Shown here piece by piece: positions 40,770 through 49,266 of a stretch of 64,000 nucleotides of DNA. The notes below the pieces were generated by a model, which did not search any database, was not told the DNA's origin, and saw only the letters and a program-made list of their open reading frames with translations. The stretch is from Mycobacterium sp. 1164966.3. GTDB lineage: Bacteria > Actinomycetota > Actinomycetes > Mycobacteriales > Mycobacteriaceae. The stretch lies in assembly GCF_001665395.1 (NCBI RefSeq), contig NZ_LZSG01000042.1, positions 1-64,000 on the forward strand. The letters are read 5' to 3'. Made by a program: the position numbers and the translations under genes. How positions within the stretch are numbered: position 1 is the first letter of the stretch; every line of letters begins with the position of its first letter.

Positions 40770-41770
40770 GCCCGGACCCCCACGGGAACCAGTTCGGACA
40801 CAATCTGTTCGGCGGTCCACGGTGCCAACAGAAATCCCGACCGGCCGTGACCGGCGGCCACCAGGGTCCGTTCGTCCAGGCGCTGCACGATCGGCAGGTT
40901 GTCGGGGGTCATCGGGCGCAACCCGGCGGCACACTCGGCCAGCTCGTACTCACCGAGCGCCGGCAGCACCGCACACGCATCGTCGAGCAGGTCGCGCACA
41001 CCAGAGACGACGGGTGCGGTGTCGCGGCCGTGCTCGTACTGGGTGGCGCCCACCACTACGCCGTCGGGCCGCGGCACCAGATATATCTGGCGTCCATGGA
41101 CTCTAGCGCGAACTACCCTCCGCAGCAACGGCATACAGCCCTTGCGCCAACGCAGCCGTAACACCTCGCCCTTCACCGGACGTATCGGCAGACCTGGCCA
41201 AAGCGACGGTGCGTCAACGCCGTTGGCGATCACCACCGCGTCATCTCGGACGCGAGACAGGTCGTCCACCGGTTCCGCCCATCGGACGCCAAGGCGCCCG
41301 CAATCGGCGGACAACGCGTCGAGCACCGCACGGTTGTCCACCGCCAATTCGGTCGGCGCCCGAAAACCGTGCCGGATGCCCTGTGCCAGCAGCGGTTCGA
41401 CGTCTCGCGCGGCCGACTCCCAGACGACCGGGTGACCCTGTTCGGACAGCCAGTCGGCGACCATGTGCAGGTCGGCCACGTCGGCCCGGTCCACGGCCAC
41501 CACCAGCGACTCGCGTGCGGTGATCACTGCTGGCGGCAGACCGTCGGTGAAGCCGCCCTCGCGCCACAACCGCAAAGACTCCAGACCCAGCCTGAGCAAC
41601 CGTTCCTCGCCGGGCCAGCCTTCGCTGTGCGGGGCCAGCATGCCGCCGGCAACCCACGACGCGCCCCGCTCGCCGGTGCGGTGTACCCGGACGGACCATC
41701 CCTCCCGCGCCATACGGCGGGCCACCGCCAGACCAATCACGCCGCCGCCTATGACGGCTAGAGACTGCAT
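40766..41770 (-). CDS. thiO: Glycine oxidase ThiO
   Basis: 334 residues from ATG 41770. A flavoprotein that oxidises glycine to dehydroglycine for thiazole synthesis. The FAD dinucleotide-binding motif is at the N-terminus (AVIGGGVIGLAVARRMAREG), with the ATG-box-like RPVKGEVLRLRW and the C-terminal VAAGHGRSGFLLAPWTAEQI. The start is 6 bp after the riboswitch. First gene of the thiO-thiS-thiG-SGNH set, all joined by short overlaps. Confidence 0.94.
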   Translation of the reverse strand: MQSLAVIGGGVIGLAVARRMAREGWSVRVHRTGERGASWVAGGMLAPHSEGWPGEERLLRLGLESLRLWREGGFTDGLPPAVITARESLVVAVDRADVADLHMVADWLSEQGHPVVWESAARDVEPLLAQGIRHGFRAPTELAVDNRAVLDALSADCGRLGVRWAEPVDDLSRVRDDAVVIANGVDAPSLWPGLPIRPVKGEVLRLRWRKGCMPLLRRVVRARVHGRQIYLVPRPDGVVVGATQYEHGRDTAPVVSGVRDLLDDACAVLPALGEYELAECAAGLRPMTPDNLPIVQRLDERTLVAAGHGRSGFLLAPWTAEQIVSELVPVGVRA

Positions 41771-41775
41771 CCTCG

Positions 41776-41861
41776 CTCCCTTCGCCGGCATGACCCGGAT
41801 CAGGTGTGACGGTAAGGGCGGGCGCGCCCACTCTCAGTCCCCGCTCTCCGGGACTCCCGTG
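41776..41861 (-). ncRNA. TPP riboswitch upstream of thiO
   Basis: Read on the minus strand: CACGGGAGTCCCGG, then ACTGAGAGTGGG, then CACACCTGATCCGGGTCATG and CCGGCGAAGGGAG. These are the conserved CUGAGA and ACCUGAUCCGGGUNAUGCCGGCG strings of the TPP aptamer. The AAGGGAG end overlaps the ribosome site of thiO, as in the thiC leader, pointing to translational control. Confidence 0.95.
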
Positions 41862-41898
41862 CTTACAAGCTTCCACGCTAGCGCGCTACCGTCGCGAT

Positions 41899-42564
41899 GT
41901 GCACGAACGTTTGCGGACGGCGAGGCTCTACCTGTGCACCGACGCCCGCCGCGAGCGCGGCGACCTGGCCGAGTTCGCCGATGCGGCCCTGGCCGGCGGC
42001 GTCGACATTATCCAGCTGCGGGACAAGGGTTCGATCGGTGAGCAGCGGTTCGGTCCACTGGAGGCGCGCGACGAGCTGGCCGCCTGCGAGGTCCTGGCCG
42101 ACGCCGCCCGCCGGCACGGCGCTCTATTCGCGGTCAACGACCGCGCCGACATTGCCCGCGCCGCCCGGGCAGACGTGCTGCACCTCGGGCAGGGCGATCT
42201 GCCACCGGCGGTGGCACGCGAAATCGTCGGGCCGGACACGCTGATCGGCCTGTCCACCCACGACCCCGGCCAGGTCGCTGACGCCGTGCAGGCCGCCGAC
42301 GGTGACTATTTCTGCGTCGGCCCGTGCTGGCCCACCCCAACCAAGCCAGGCCGCGCGGCGGCGGGATTGCCGCTGGTACGGGCCGCTGCGGGGATGCGGC
42401 CCGACAAACCCTGGTTCGCTATCGGCGGAATCGACGCACAGCGGCTGCCCGACGTGCTCGACGCCGGTGCCCGCCGGATCGTGGTGGTGCGCGCGATCAC
42501 CGCGGCCGAGGATCCACGCGCGGCGGCCGAGCGGCTCAGTTCAGCGCTTGCAGCAGCGAGCTGA
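41899..42564 (+). CDS. thiE: Thiamine-phosphate synthase ThiE
   Basis: 221 residues from GTG 41899, matching the M. tuberculosis start MHE. Joins HMP-pyrophosphate and thiazole phosphate to thiamine phosphate. Motifs: LYLCTDARRERGDL, VDIIQLRDKGS, LFAVNDRADIARA (Mg/PPi Asp), VLHLGQGDLPP, IGLSTHDPGQV, FCVGPCWPTPTKPG and AIGGIDAQRLPDVLDAGARR. Divergent from thiO; unlike it, thiE has no visible riboswitch in its very short leader. Its 3' end overlaps mutT3 by 29 bp. Confidence 0.95.
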   Translation: MHERLRTARLYLCTDARRERGDLAEFADAALAGGVDIIQLRDKGSIGEQRFGPLEARDELAACEVLADAARRHGALFAVNDRADIARAARADVLHLGQGDLPPAVAREIVGPDTLIGLSTHDPGQVADAVQAADGDYFCVGPCWPTPTKPGRAAAGLPLVRAAAGMRPDKPWFAIGGIDAQRLPDVLDAGARRIVVVRAITAAEDPRAAAERLSSALAAAS

Positions 42565-43258
42565 TGCGGGGACTCAGCTGCACCGGTGCTTGATGTAGGT
42601 CGCCGGGCATACACCAGACGAAAACGCCGTCCTCGATCTCCACGGTGCGCGGCAGGAGCTGCCGCCGTTCGTCTCCGTTGTCCAGCGGCACGGTCGCCGG
42701 CGCCGTGCGCAGCTGCTGCCAGCTGTCGGCGAAGCCGGGGTGCAGCGGCAGGTCGGCCACCGCGTCCTCGGCAACCCAGCGCAACTCGGCGCTCTCCCGG
42801 TTAGGCACGGTGTGCAGCCGCTCGACGGCATCGGCGACGACAGTCGTGTAGCTCCAGTGAGTGCCGCGAATGCCGGAAACCTCCGCGGTGACCACCGTCG
42901 CCCGCACGGCGAGCTGCTCGGCAACCAACCCGGCCTCCTCATGGGCTTCGCGGACCGCGGTCTGTTCCGGAGATTCATGGCTGTCCCGCGCACCACCCGG
43001 CAATCCCCAGGTGCCGCCCTGATGACTCCACACCGCCCGGTGCTGCAACAGCACCGCGGGCGTGCCGTCGGGCTGCGGCGCCCGCAACAGCAAACCGGCC
43101 GCGCCATATCTTCCCCAGTAATGGACGCCGCTGTCGGAGACCACCCATCCGTCACCGTCGCCCCGCACGCGTTCAGGATATGCAGGCGCAGCGCGCAGGG
43201 CGGTCAGCAGATCGAGACGCAGGCTCAATTGCGTCGGCCTCCCCCCATCGGCGCGCAC
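42536..43258 (-). CDS. mutT3: Nudix hydrolase MutT3
   Basis: 240 residues from ATG 43258; the M. tuberculosis protein (217) begins near GDGDGWVVSDSG, so a shorter form is possible. The Nudix box is exact: GGARDSHESPEQTAVREAHE then EAGL. MutT3 is linked to removal of oxidised or otherwise harmful nucleotides, and the mycobacterial protein has also been tied to thiamine pyrimidine damage control by context only. Flanked by thiE and glnX as in M. tuberculosis. Confidence 0.9.
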   Translation of the reverse strand: MRADGGRPTQLSLRLDLLTALRAAPAYPERVRGDGDGWVVSDSGVHYWGRYGAAGLLLRAPQPDGTPAVLLQHRAVWSHQGGTWGLPGGARDSHESPEQTAVREAHEEAGLVAEQLAVRATVVTAEVSGIRGTHWSYTTVVADAVERLHTVPNRESAELRWVAEDAVADLPLHPGFADSWQQLRTAPATVPLDNGDERRQLLPRTVEIEDGVFVWCMPGDLHQAPVQLSPRISSLLQALN

Positions 43259-43338
43259 CTTCTCTTAGAATTCACTTATACGCCGAAGTCGCTTTATAGA
43301 GCGTCCTGGTATGACCGAAAGATGAGGTCCGAGCAGAC

Positions 43339-44658
43339 GTGACGGTTGAGCTGGCGCACCCGTCGACTGAGCCGCTGGGATCGCGCTCGCCTGCCGAACC
43401 CGCTCACCCCCGCTGGTGGTTCATCTCAACGACGCCGGGGCGAATCTTGACCATCGGCATCGTGCTCGCGGCTCTGGGCGTGTCCAGCGCGTTCGCCACC
43501 TCCACCACCGTCAATCACCGCCAGCAAGTGCTGACCACCGTCCTCAACCACACCGAGCCGCTGTCGTTCGCCGCCGGACGGCTTTACACCACGCTGTCGG
43601 TGGCCGATGCCGCGGCGGCCACCGCGTTCATTGCCCAACCCGAACCGCGTTCGGTCCGGCAGCGCTACGAGCAGGCGATTACCGATGCCGCGGTGGCGGT
43701 GACCCGGGCATCCAGCGGGCTGACCGACGAACCGATGGTGCAACTGCTGGGGCGGATCAACGCCGAGCTGGCGGTTTACACCGGGCTGATCGAGATCGCG
43801 CGCACCAACAACCGCGCCGGCAACCCGGTCGGTTCGTCGTATCTGTCGGAGGCATCGGGGCTGATGCAGTCGAAGATCCTGCCCGACGCCCAGCAGCTCT
43901 ACCAGGAGACGTCGCATCGCGTGGACAGCGAAACCACCGCGTCCACACATTTCCCGGCGCCGGTGATCCTCGTCGTGGCCACGACGGTGGTGTTCGGCCT
44001 GTTCTCCCATCGGTGGCTGGCCCGGCGTACCAGGCGCCGAATCAACCCCGGCCTGGTAGTGGGGGCGCTGGGTATCGTCGTCATGGTGGTGTGGGTCGGG
44101 ACGGCATTGACCATTTCGACGACGGCCAGCCGCAGCGCCAAGGACACCGCCGCCGAGTCGCTCAAGACCGTCACCAACGTCGCCATCACCGCCCAGCAGG
44201 CGCGAGCCGACGAGACGTTGTCACTGATCCGCCGGGGCGACGAGGAGATCCGCAAGCAAGCCTTTTATCAGCGCATCGAAGCCATGCATCAACAGATCGA
44301 CGCGTACATGTCGCGCAGCGACGCGATCGACAAGCCCGACCTGCAGGGCGCCGACCAGTTGTTGATCCGCTGGCAGCAGGCCAACGACCGGATCAACGCC
44401 TACATGTCGGTCGGCAACTACCGGGCCGCCACCCAGGTTGCGTTGGGCAAGGGCGAGGACGACTCCACCCCGGCTTTCGACCGGCTCGACGAATCGCTGA
44501 CCAAAGCGATGGACGAAAGTCGCACCCAGTTGCGCAACGATGTGCTCAACGCCCGCAGTGGATTGTCCGGTGCCCAGGTTGGCGGCGTGGTGCTCAGCCT
44601 GGGCGCGGCCCTGGCGGTCGCTCTGGGTTTGTGGCCGCGGCTGAAAGAGTATCGATGA
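43339..44658 (+). CDS. glnX: GlnX membrane sensor
   Basis: 439 residues, GTG start. Four transmembrane helices in pairs: ILTIGIVLAALGVSSAFATS (about 35-55), a helix pair around residues 210-260 (PAPVILVVATTVVFGLF, VVGALGIVVMVVWVGTALTI), and a last one near the C-terminus (VGGVVLSLGAALAVALGLW). Long helical extracellular loops lie between them. In M. tuberculosis GlnX (Rv0412c) passes the amino-acid signal from the binding protein GlnH to the kinase PknG, which then controls GarA and nitrogen/glutamate metabolism. The glnX-glnH-pknG order with overlapping ends supports the same chain here. Confidence 0.9.
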   Translation: MTVELAHPSTEPLGSRSPAEPAHPRWWFISTTPGRILTIGIVLAALGVSSAFATSTTVNHRQQVLTTVLNHTEPLSFAAGRLYTTLSVADAAAATAFIAQPEPRSVRQRYEQAITDAAVAVTRASSGLTDEPMVQLLGRINAELAVYTGLIEIARTNNRAGNPVGSSYLSEASGLMQSKILPDAQQLYQETSHRVDSETTASTHFPAPVILVVATTVVFGLFSHRWLARRTRRRINPGLVVGALGIVVMVVWVGTALTISTTASRSAKDTAAESLKTVTNVAITAQQARADETLSLIRRGDEEIRKQAFYQRIEAMHQQIDAYMSRSDAIDKPDLQGADQLLIRWQQANDRINAYMSVGNYRAATQVALGKGEDDSTPAFDRLDESLTKAMDESRTQLRNDVLNARSGLSGAQVGGVVLSLGAALAVALGLWPRLKEYR

Positions 44659-45644
44659 TGACGCGCCTGCTTGGGGTCCGGCGGGCGGCTACCTCTCTCA
44701 CGGTGTTCGCCGCGGCGGTCATGCTGGCGGGCTGCGCGCACCCGGCACCGCCCAAAGTGGCCCCGGTGCCGACGTTGCCGCGGCCGACACCGGTCGGTAT
44801 GGAAGAAATGCCGCCCGAGTCGCCGCTGCCTCCGGACACGGCCAGCGAGGATTGCAATCCGACCGCCAGCCTGCGTCCCTTCCCCAACAAAGCCGAGGCC
44901 GACGCCGCGGTCGCCGACATCCGCGCGCGCGGCAGGCTGATCATCGGGCTGGACATCGGCAGCAACCTGTTCAGCTTCCGCGATCCGATCACCGGTGAGA
45001 TCACCGGTTTCGACGTCGACATCGCCGGCGAGATAGCGCGCGATATCTTCGGTGCCCCGTCGCACGTCGAGTACCGCATCCTGTCGTCGGCCGAGCGGGT
45101 CACCGCACTGCAGAAGTCACAGGTCGACGTCGTCGTCAAGACCATGACCATCACCTGCGAACGGCGCAAGGTGGTCAACTTCTCCACCGTCTACCTCGAC
45201 GCCAACCAGCGCATTCTGGCCCCGCGCGACTCGATGATCACCAAGGCGGCGGACCTGTCCGGCAAGCGGGTGTGCGTAGCCAGGGGCACCACGTCGCTGC
45301 GCCGGATCCGTGAGATCACCCCGCCGCCCACCATCGTGTCGGTGGTGAACTGGGCAGACTGCCTGGTGGCCATGCAGCAGCGGGAGATCGACGCCGTCAG
45401 CACCGACGACTCGATCCTGGCCGGGCTGGTCGAGGAAGACCCGTACCTGCACATCGTCGGACCCAACATGGCCACCCAGCCCTACGGCGTCGGAATCAAC
45501 CTGGAGAACACCGGGCTGGTGCGCTTCGTCAACGGCACGCTGGAACGCATCCGCCGGGACGGGACGTGGAATACGTTGTACCGCAAGTGGTTGACGGTGC
45601 TCGGTCCGGCGCCGGTGCCGCCTACGCCAAGGTACGTGGACTGA
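44655..45644 (+). CDS. glnH: GlnH lipoprotein, Asp/Glu-binding protein
   Basis: 329 residues from ATG 44655 (ATG 44658 adjacent), overlapping the glnX stop. Signal peptide with lipobox LAGC (Cys about 26). A solute-binding protein fold of the amino-acid type: LIIGLDIGSNLFSFRDPITG, ITGFDVDIAGEIARDIFG, KSQVDVVVKTMTITCERRK and ISTDDSILAGL-like VSTDDSILAGL. No ABC permease is next to it; instead it works with GlnX and PknG as an extracellular aspartate/glutamate sensor. Overlaps pknG by 1 bp. Confidence 0.93.
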   Translation: MMTRLLGVRRAATSLTVFAAAVMLAGCAHPAPPKVAPVPTLPRPTPVGMEEMPPESPLPPDTASEDCNPTASLRPFPNKAEADAAVADIRARGRLIIGLDIGSNLFSFRDPITGEITGFDVDIAGEIARDIFGAPSHVEYRILSSAERVTALQKSQVDVVVKTMTITCERRKVVNFSTVYLDANQRILAPRDSMITKAADLSGKRVCVARGTTSLRRIREITPPPTIVSVVNWADCLVAMQQREIDAVSTDDSILAGLVEEDPYLHIVGPNMATQPYGVGINLENTGLVRFVNGTLERIRRDGTWNTLYRKWLTVLGPAPVPPTPRYVD

Positions 45645-47953
45645 TGGCCGATCGCCCGGAGAACACCGCCCAAGAGGGCCCGGAAGTGGCCGACCAGGAT
45701 TCCGGCAGCGCAGCCACCCAACCGGAAGAGCAATCGGCCACTCAAGCGACTACCGGATCTTCGCAGCGCCCGCAGGCCACGCAAGCGCTGTTCCGCCCCG
45801 ATTTCGACGACGACGACGACGATTTCCCGCACATCACCGTCGGCACCAGAGACACCGAGCCGCAGGACCGGGTGACCAGTTCGACTCGGGTGGTACAGCC
45901 GGTGCGGCACCTGGGCGGCGGCTTGGTGGAGATCCCGCGGGTGTCGGATATCGATCCGCTCAAGGCGCTGATGACCAACCCGGTGGTCCCGGAGTCAAAG
46001 CGGTTCTGCTGGAACTGCGGGCGGCCGGTCGGGCGTTCTGGGCCCGAGGGCTCGGAAAGTCAAGGCGCGTCGGAGGGCTGGTGCCCTTACTGCGGCAGCC
46101 CGTATACCTTTCTGCCGCAACTGAATCCGGGCGACATCGTCGCGGGGCAGTACGAGATCAAGGGCTGCATCGCGCACGGTGGACTGGGCTGGGTATACCT
46201 CGCCGTCGACCACAACGTCAACGACCGTCCCGTGGTACTCAAGGGCCTGGTCCATTCCGGCGACGCCGAGGCACAGGCGATCGCGATGGCCGAACGGCAA
46301 TTCCTGGCCGAGGTCGTGCACCCGTCGATCGTGCAGATCTTCAACTTCGTCGAGCACGTCGACCGGCACGGAGATCCCGTCGGCTACATCGTCATGGAGT
46401 ACATCGGCGGGCAGTCGCTCAAGCAAGACAAGGGCGAGACGCTGCCCGTCGCCGAGGCGATCGCCTACCTGCTGGAAATCCTGCCGGCGTTGACCTATCT
46501 GCACTCGATCGGGCTGGTCTACAACGACTTGAAGCCGGAGAACATCATGCTCACCGAGGAGCAACTGAAGCTGATCGACCTAGGCGCGGTGTCGCGGATC
46601 AACTCGTTCGGCTACCTCTACGGCACGCCCGGTTTTCAGGCGCCGGAGATCGTGCGGACCGGCCCGACGGTGGCGACCGACATCTACACCGTGGGACGCA
46701 CGCTGGCGGCTTTGACGCTGAATCTGCGCACCCGCAACGGCCGCTACGTCGACGGGCTGCCCGACGACGACCCGGTGTTAGCCCGCTACGACTCCTTCGG
46801 CCGGCTGCTGCGCCGCGCCATCGATCCCGACCCGCGGCGCCGGTTCAACACCGCCGAGGAGATGTCGGCGCAATTGATGGGGGTGCTGCGCGAGGTCGTC
46901 GCGAAGGACACCGGGGTGCCGCGCCCAGGGCTGTCGACGGTGTTCAGCCCGAGTCGGTCGACGTTCGGAGTGGACCTGCTGGTCGCGCACACCGACGTGT
47001 ACCAGGACGGCCAGGTGCATTCGGAGAAGCTGACCGCCAAGGAAATCGTTACCGCTCTTCAGGTGCCGTTGGTCGACCCGACCGACGTCGCCGCTCCCGT
47101 GCTCCAGGCGACGGTGCTCTCTCAGCCGGTACAGACGCTGGACTCGTTGCGCGCGGCCCGGCACGGCGCCCTGGACGCCGAAGGCACCGACGTTTCCGAG
47201 TCGATCGAGCTGCCGCTGATGGAAGTTCGCGCGCTGCTGGACCTGGGCGACGTGGTCAAGGCCACGCGGAAGCTCGACGACCTGGCCGAGCGCGTGGGCT
47301 GGCGGTGGCGGCTGGTCTGGTATCGGGCCGTCGCGCAACTGCTCACCGGCGATTACGACTCGGCCATCAAGCATTTCACCGAGGTGCTCGACACCTTCCC
47401 GGGGGAGCTGGCACCCAAGCTGGCGTTGGCTGCCACCGCCGAACTGGCCGGCTACACCGACGAGCACAAGTTCTACCAGACGGTGTGGAGCACCGACGAC
47501 GGCGTGATATCGGCGGCCTTCGGATTGGCGAGAACCCTTTCGGCGGAAGGGGATCGGGCCGGCGCAGTGCGTACCCTCGACGAAGTACCGGCTACCTCAA
47601 GGCATTTCACCACCGCACGGTTGACCAGTGCAGTGACCCTGCTGTCCGGACGATCGACTAACGAAATCACCGAGGAGCAGATCCGCGACGCCGCTCGACG
47701 CGTGGAGGCGCTGCCGCCGACCGAACCTCGCGTGCTGCAGATTCGCGCATTGGTGCTGGGCGGCGCGATGGACTGGCTGCAGGACAACGAGGCCAGCACC
47801 AACCACATCCTCGGCTTTCCGTTCACCGACCACGGGTTACGGTTGGGGGTCGAGGCGTCGCTGCGCAGCCTGGCCAGAGTGGCGCCGACACAGCGGCATC
47901 GCTACACACTGGTCGACATGGCTAACCGGGTGAGGCCGACGAGCACGTTCTAG
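45644..47953 (+). CDS. pknG: Serine/threonine protein kinase PknG
   Basis: 769 residues from ATG 45644 (M. tuberculosis 750). Order: disordered N-terminus with an acidic DDDDDDF run; rubredoxin-like metal site with Cys122/Cys125 (CWNCG) and Cys147/Cys150 (CPYCG); kinase domain with Lys200 (VVLKGL), the non-RD loop YNDLKPENIML and DLGAVSRI; and a C-terminal TPR region. Soluble. It phosphorylates GarA and so regulates 2-oxoglutarate use; in pathogens it is also secreted and blocks phagosome maturation. The N-terminal part is somewhat longer than in M. tuberculosis. Confidence 0.97.
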   Translation: MADRPENTAQEGPEVADQDSGSAATQPEEQSATQATTGSSQRPQATQALFRPDFDDDDDDFPHITVGTRDTEPQDRVTSSTRVVQPVRHLGGGLVEIPRVSDIDPLKALMTNPVVPESKRFCWNCGRPVGRSGPEGSESQGASEGWCPYCGSPYTFLPQLNPGDIVAGQYEIKGCIAHGGLGWVYLAVDHNVNDRPVVLKGLVHSGDAEAQAIAMAERQFLAEVVHPSIVQIFNFVEHVDRHGDPVGYIVMEYIGGQSLKQDKGETLPVAEAIAYLLEILPALTYLHSIGLVYNDLKPENIMLTEEQLKLIDLGAVSRINSFGYLYGTPGFQAPEIVRTGPTVATDIYTVGRTLAALTLNLRTRNGRYVDGLPDDDPVLARYDSFGRLLRRAIDPDPRRRFNTAEEMSAQLMGVLREVVAKDTGVPRPGLSTVFSPSRSTFGVDLLVAHTDVYQDGQVHSEKLTAKEIVTALQVPLVDPTDVAAPVLQATVLSQPVQTLDSLRAARHGALDAEGTDVSESIELPLMEVRALLDLGDVVKATRKLDDLAERVGWRWRLVWYRAVAQLLTGDYDSAIKHFTEVLDTFPGELAPKLALAATAELAGYTDEHKFYQTVWSTDDGVISAAFGLARTLSAEGDRAGAVRTLDEVPATSRHFTTARLTSAVTLLSGRSTNEITEEQIRDAARRVEALPPTEPRVLQIRALVLGGAMDWLQDNEASTNHILGFPFTDHGLRLGVEASLRSLARVAPTQRHRYTLVDMANRVRPTSTF

Positions 47954-47992
47954 GGTGTTGCGCCTTCGACCTTCGGCTTTGGTGTGAATCCG

Positions 47993-48098
47993 GGCTTTCG
48001 GTGTGAATCGTTGACGTTCGGCGTGAATCCTGGGCGGAAAATCGGCCAGATTCCCGCCCTATGCGCACACTCAAATCCCCAGGCTCACAACGAAAGCC
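47993..48098. repeat. Palindromic intergenic element (AATCG/CCCGCC family), copy 2
   Basis: GGCTTTCGGTGTGA (47993-48006) and TCACAACGAAAGCC (48085-48098) pair with one mismatch. The core contains GGGCGGAAAATCGGCCAGAT and TCCCGCCC. Its left half includes degenerate 20-bp tandem units each ending GTGAATC. It starts 40 bp after the pknG stop. Confidence 0.8.
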
Positions 48099-48224
48099 GT
48101 CGCTTCACGCCAGAGCCATGAGCTCAGGCTCGACCCCTATGCTTTGCGGCCAATCGTCGGCTTGCGTGCGAATCGTTTGCTTTGCAGGTGGCGCGTGAAA
48201 CGTCGGCTTTTAGTGTGAATCCTG

Positions 48225-48310
48225 GGCTTTCAGCGTGAATCCTGGGCGGAAAATCGGCCTGGTTTCCGCCCTATGTGCACACTCAAATCCCTAGGCTCAC
48301 AACGAAAACC
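48225..48310. repeat. Palindromic intergenic element (AATCG/CCCGCC family), copy 3
   Basis: Starts GGCTTTCAGCGTGAATCCTG and repeats, from 48231 to 48321, about 92 bp of the element at 48019-48110 with some 10 differences. The inner hairpin GGGCGGAAA / TTTCCGCCC is perfect. It ends 21 bp before the stop of the second nuclease-like gene. The rest of the 378-bp gap after pknG holds only related repeat debris and no gene. Confidence 0.8.
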
Positions 48311-48331
48311 GTAGGCTCACGCTCGATCCCG

Positions 48332-49183
48332 TCAAAACCCACGCCAACCACGTTCTACCATCGCTACGCGGACTCGGCGAATGATATCGGCACGCCGATT
48401 CTCGGCAACGACCCGGACAATGAGCCAGCCCTTCTGTTCGATCAGCTCCAGCCGCTGGATGTCGTAGACGTACACACCCCGATCAGTCTGGTGTTGCTCA
48501 CCTTCGTATTCGACGCCGACCAGGTACTCCTCCCAGCCCACGTCGATGTGCGCGACTGGAATACCGTCGGCGCCCAGTACCGGTATCTGGGTCTGCGGCC
48601 GGGGGAATCCCGCTTCGATGAGAAGCAATCGAAGGTAGCTCTCCCGGGGAGACTGCGCTCCCGCGTCGACGAGTTCGAGCGCGGTCTCCAATCGCCGCAG
48701 TCCCCGCGAGTGGGGGTGACGTCGTGAAAGACTCAGAACATCCTCCACCTTGAAACCCGTTGCAGCCGCGAGCGCATCCAGACGGGCAACAGCCGAGTGG
48801 ATGGCTCCCCCTCGGCCGATGTCGAAGGCGGTGCGCTCCGGCGTGGTGACCGACCGGCCGCCCAGCAGCTGCGCTTCGCCATCCAATAGCAAGCAACGCC
48901 GCGTCACGACACCCCTCGGCGGCCGGGAGTTCGCGCATATCAGCTCGACTGGGACATCGTTGGGAATCCACTTGGTGCCATGCAGCGCCGCGGCGGCCGC
49001 ACCTGCGACCGTCGCCCTGCCTCGCGACCACAACCACGCCGCGGCGATGCGCTGCTCCAGCGACGGATGGATGCCTCCCGGCAGATAAACGTTGGGCAGC
49101 AAAGGGCGATATCGCGTGCGCAACTGATGGCGGTCCAACGCGCCGCGCTGTAGGGCCTCACTGCCGATGAAGGGTTCCTGCAC
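48332..49183 (-). CDS. wHTH (AbiEi-like) + DUF559/Vsr-like nuclease-fold protein, paralogue 2
   Basis: 283 residues from GTG 49183, the start that aligns with the 280-residue paralogue at 2091-2933. Shared blocks along the whole length: LRTRYR...VY in the winged helix, TxxRTAFDIGRG, ESPRESYLRLLL with GxPRPxTQI, the acidic pair HIDVGW and VGVEYEGEQH, and GWLIVRV near the end. Putative nuclease residues are therefore conserved in both. No toxin partner nearby. Flanked on the 3' side by palindromic repeats and on the 5' side by a 15-bp match to them (49250-49264). Function unknown. Confidence 0.75.
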   Translation of the reverse strand: MQEPFIGSEALQRGALDRHQLRTRYRPLLPNVYLPGGIHPSLEQRIAAAWLWSRGRATVAGAAAAALHGTKWIPNDVPVELICANSRPPRGVVTRRCLLLDGEAQLLGGRSVTTPERTAFDIGRGGAIHSAVARLDALAAATGFKVEDVLSLSRRHPHSRGLRRLETALELVDAGAQSPRESYLRLLLIEAGFPRPQTQIPVLGADGIPVAHIDVGWEEYLVGVEYEGEQHQTDRGVYVYDIQRLELIEQKGWLIVRVVAENRRADIIRRVRVAMVERGWRGF

Positions 49184-49266
49184 GCCAGGCAGAATCGCAC
49201 GACCATCGCCCCCCGCGTTTTCGGCTATCCACAGCCAATTCAAAGCTAAATGTGCACACTCAAAGC

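Noticed and set aside
43416..44654. Upstream extension of the glnH frame through glnX
   Set aside because: The lipoprotein signal peptide at ATG 44655 is the clear start; the extension is the second frame of glnX.
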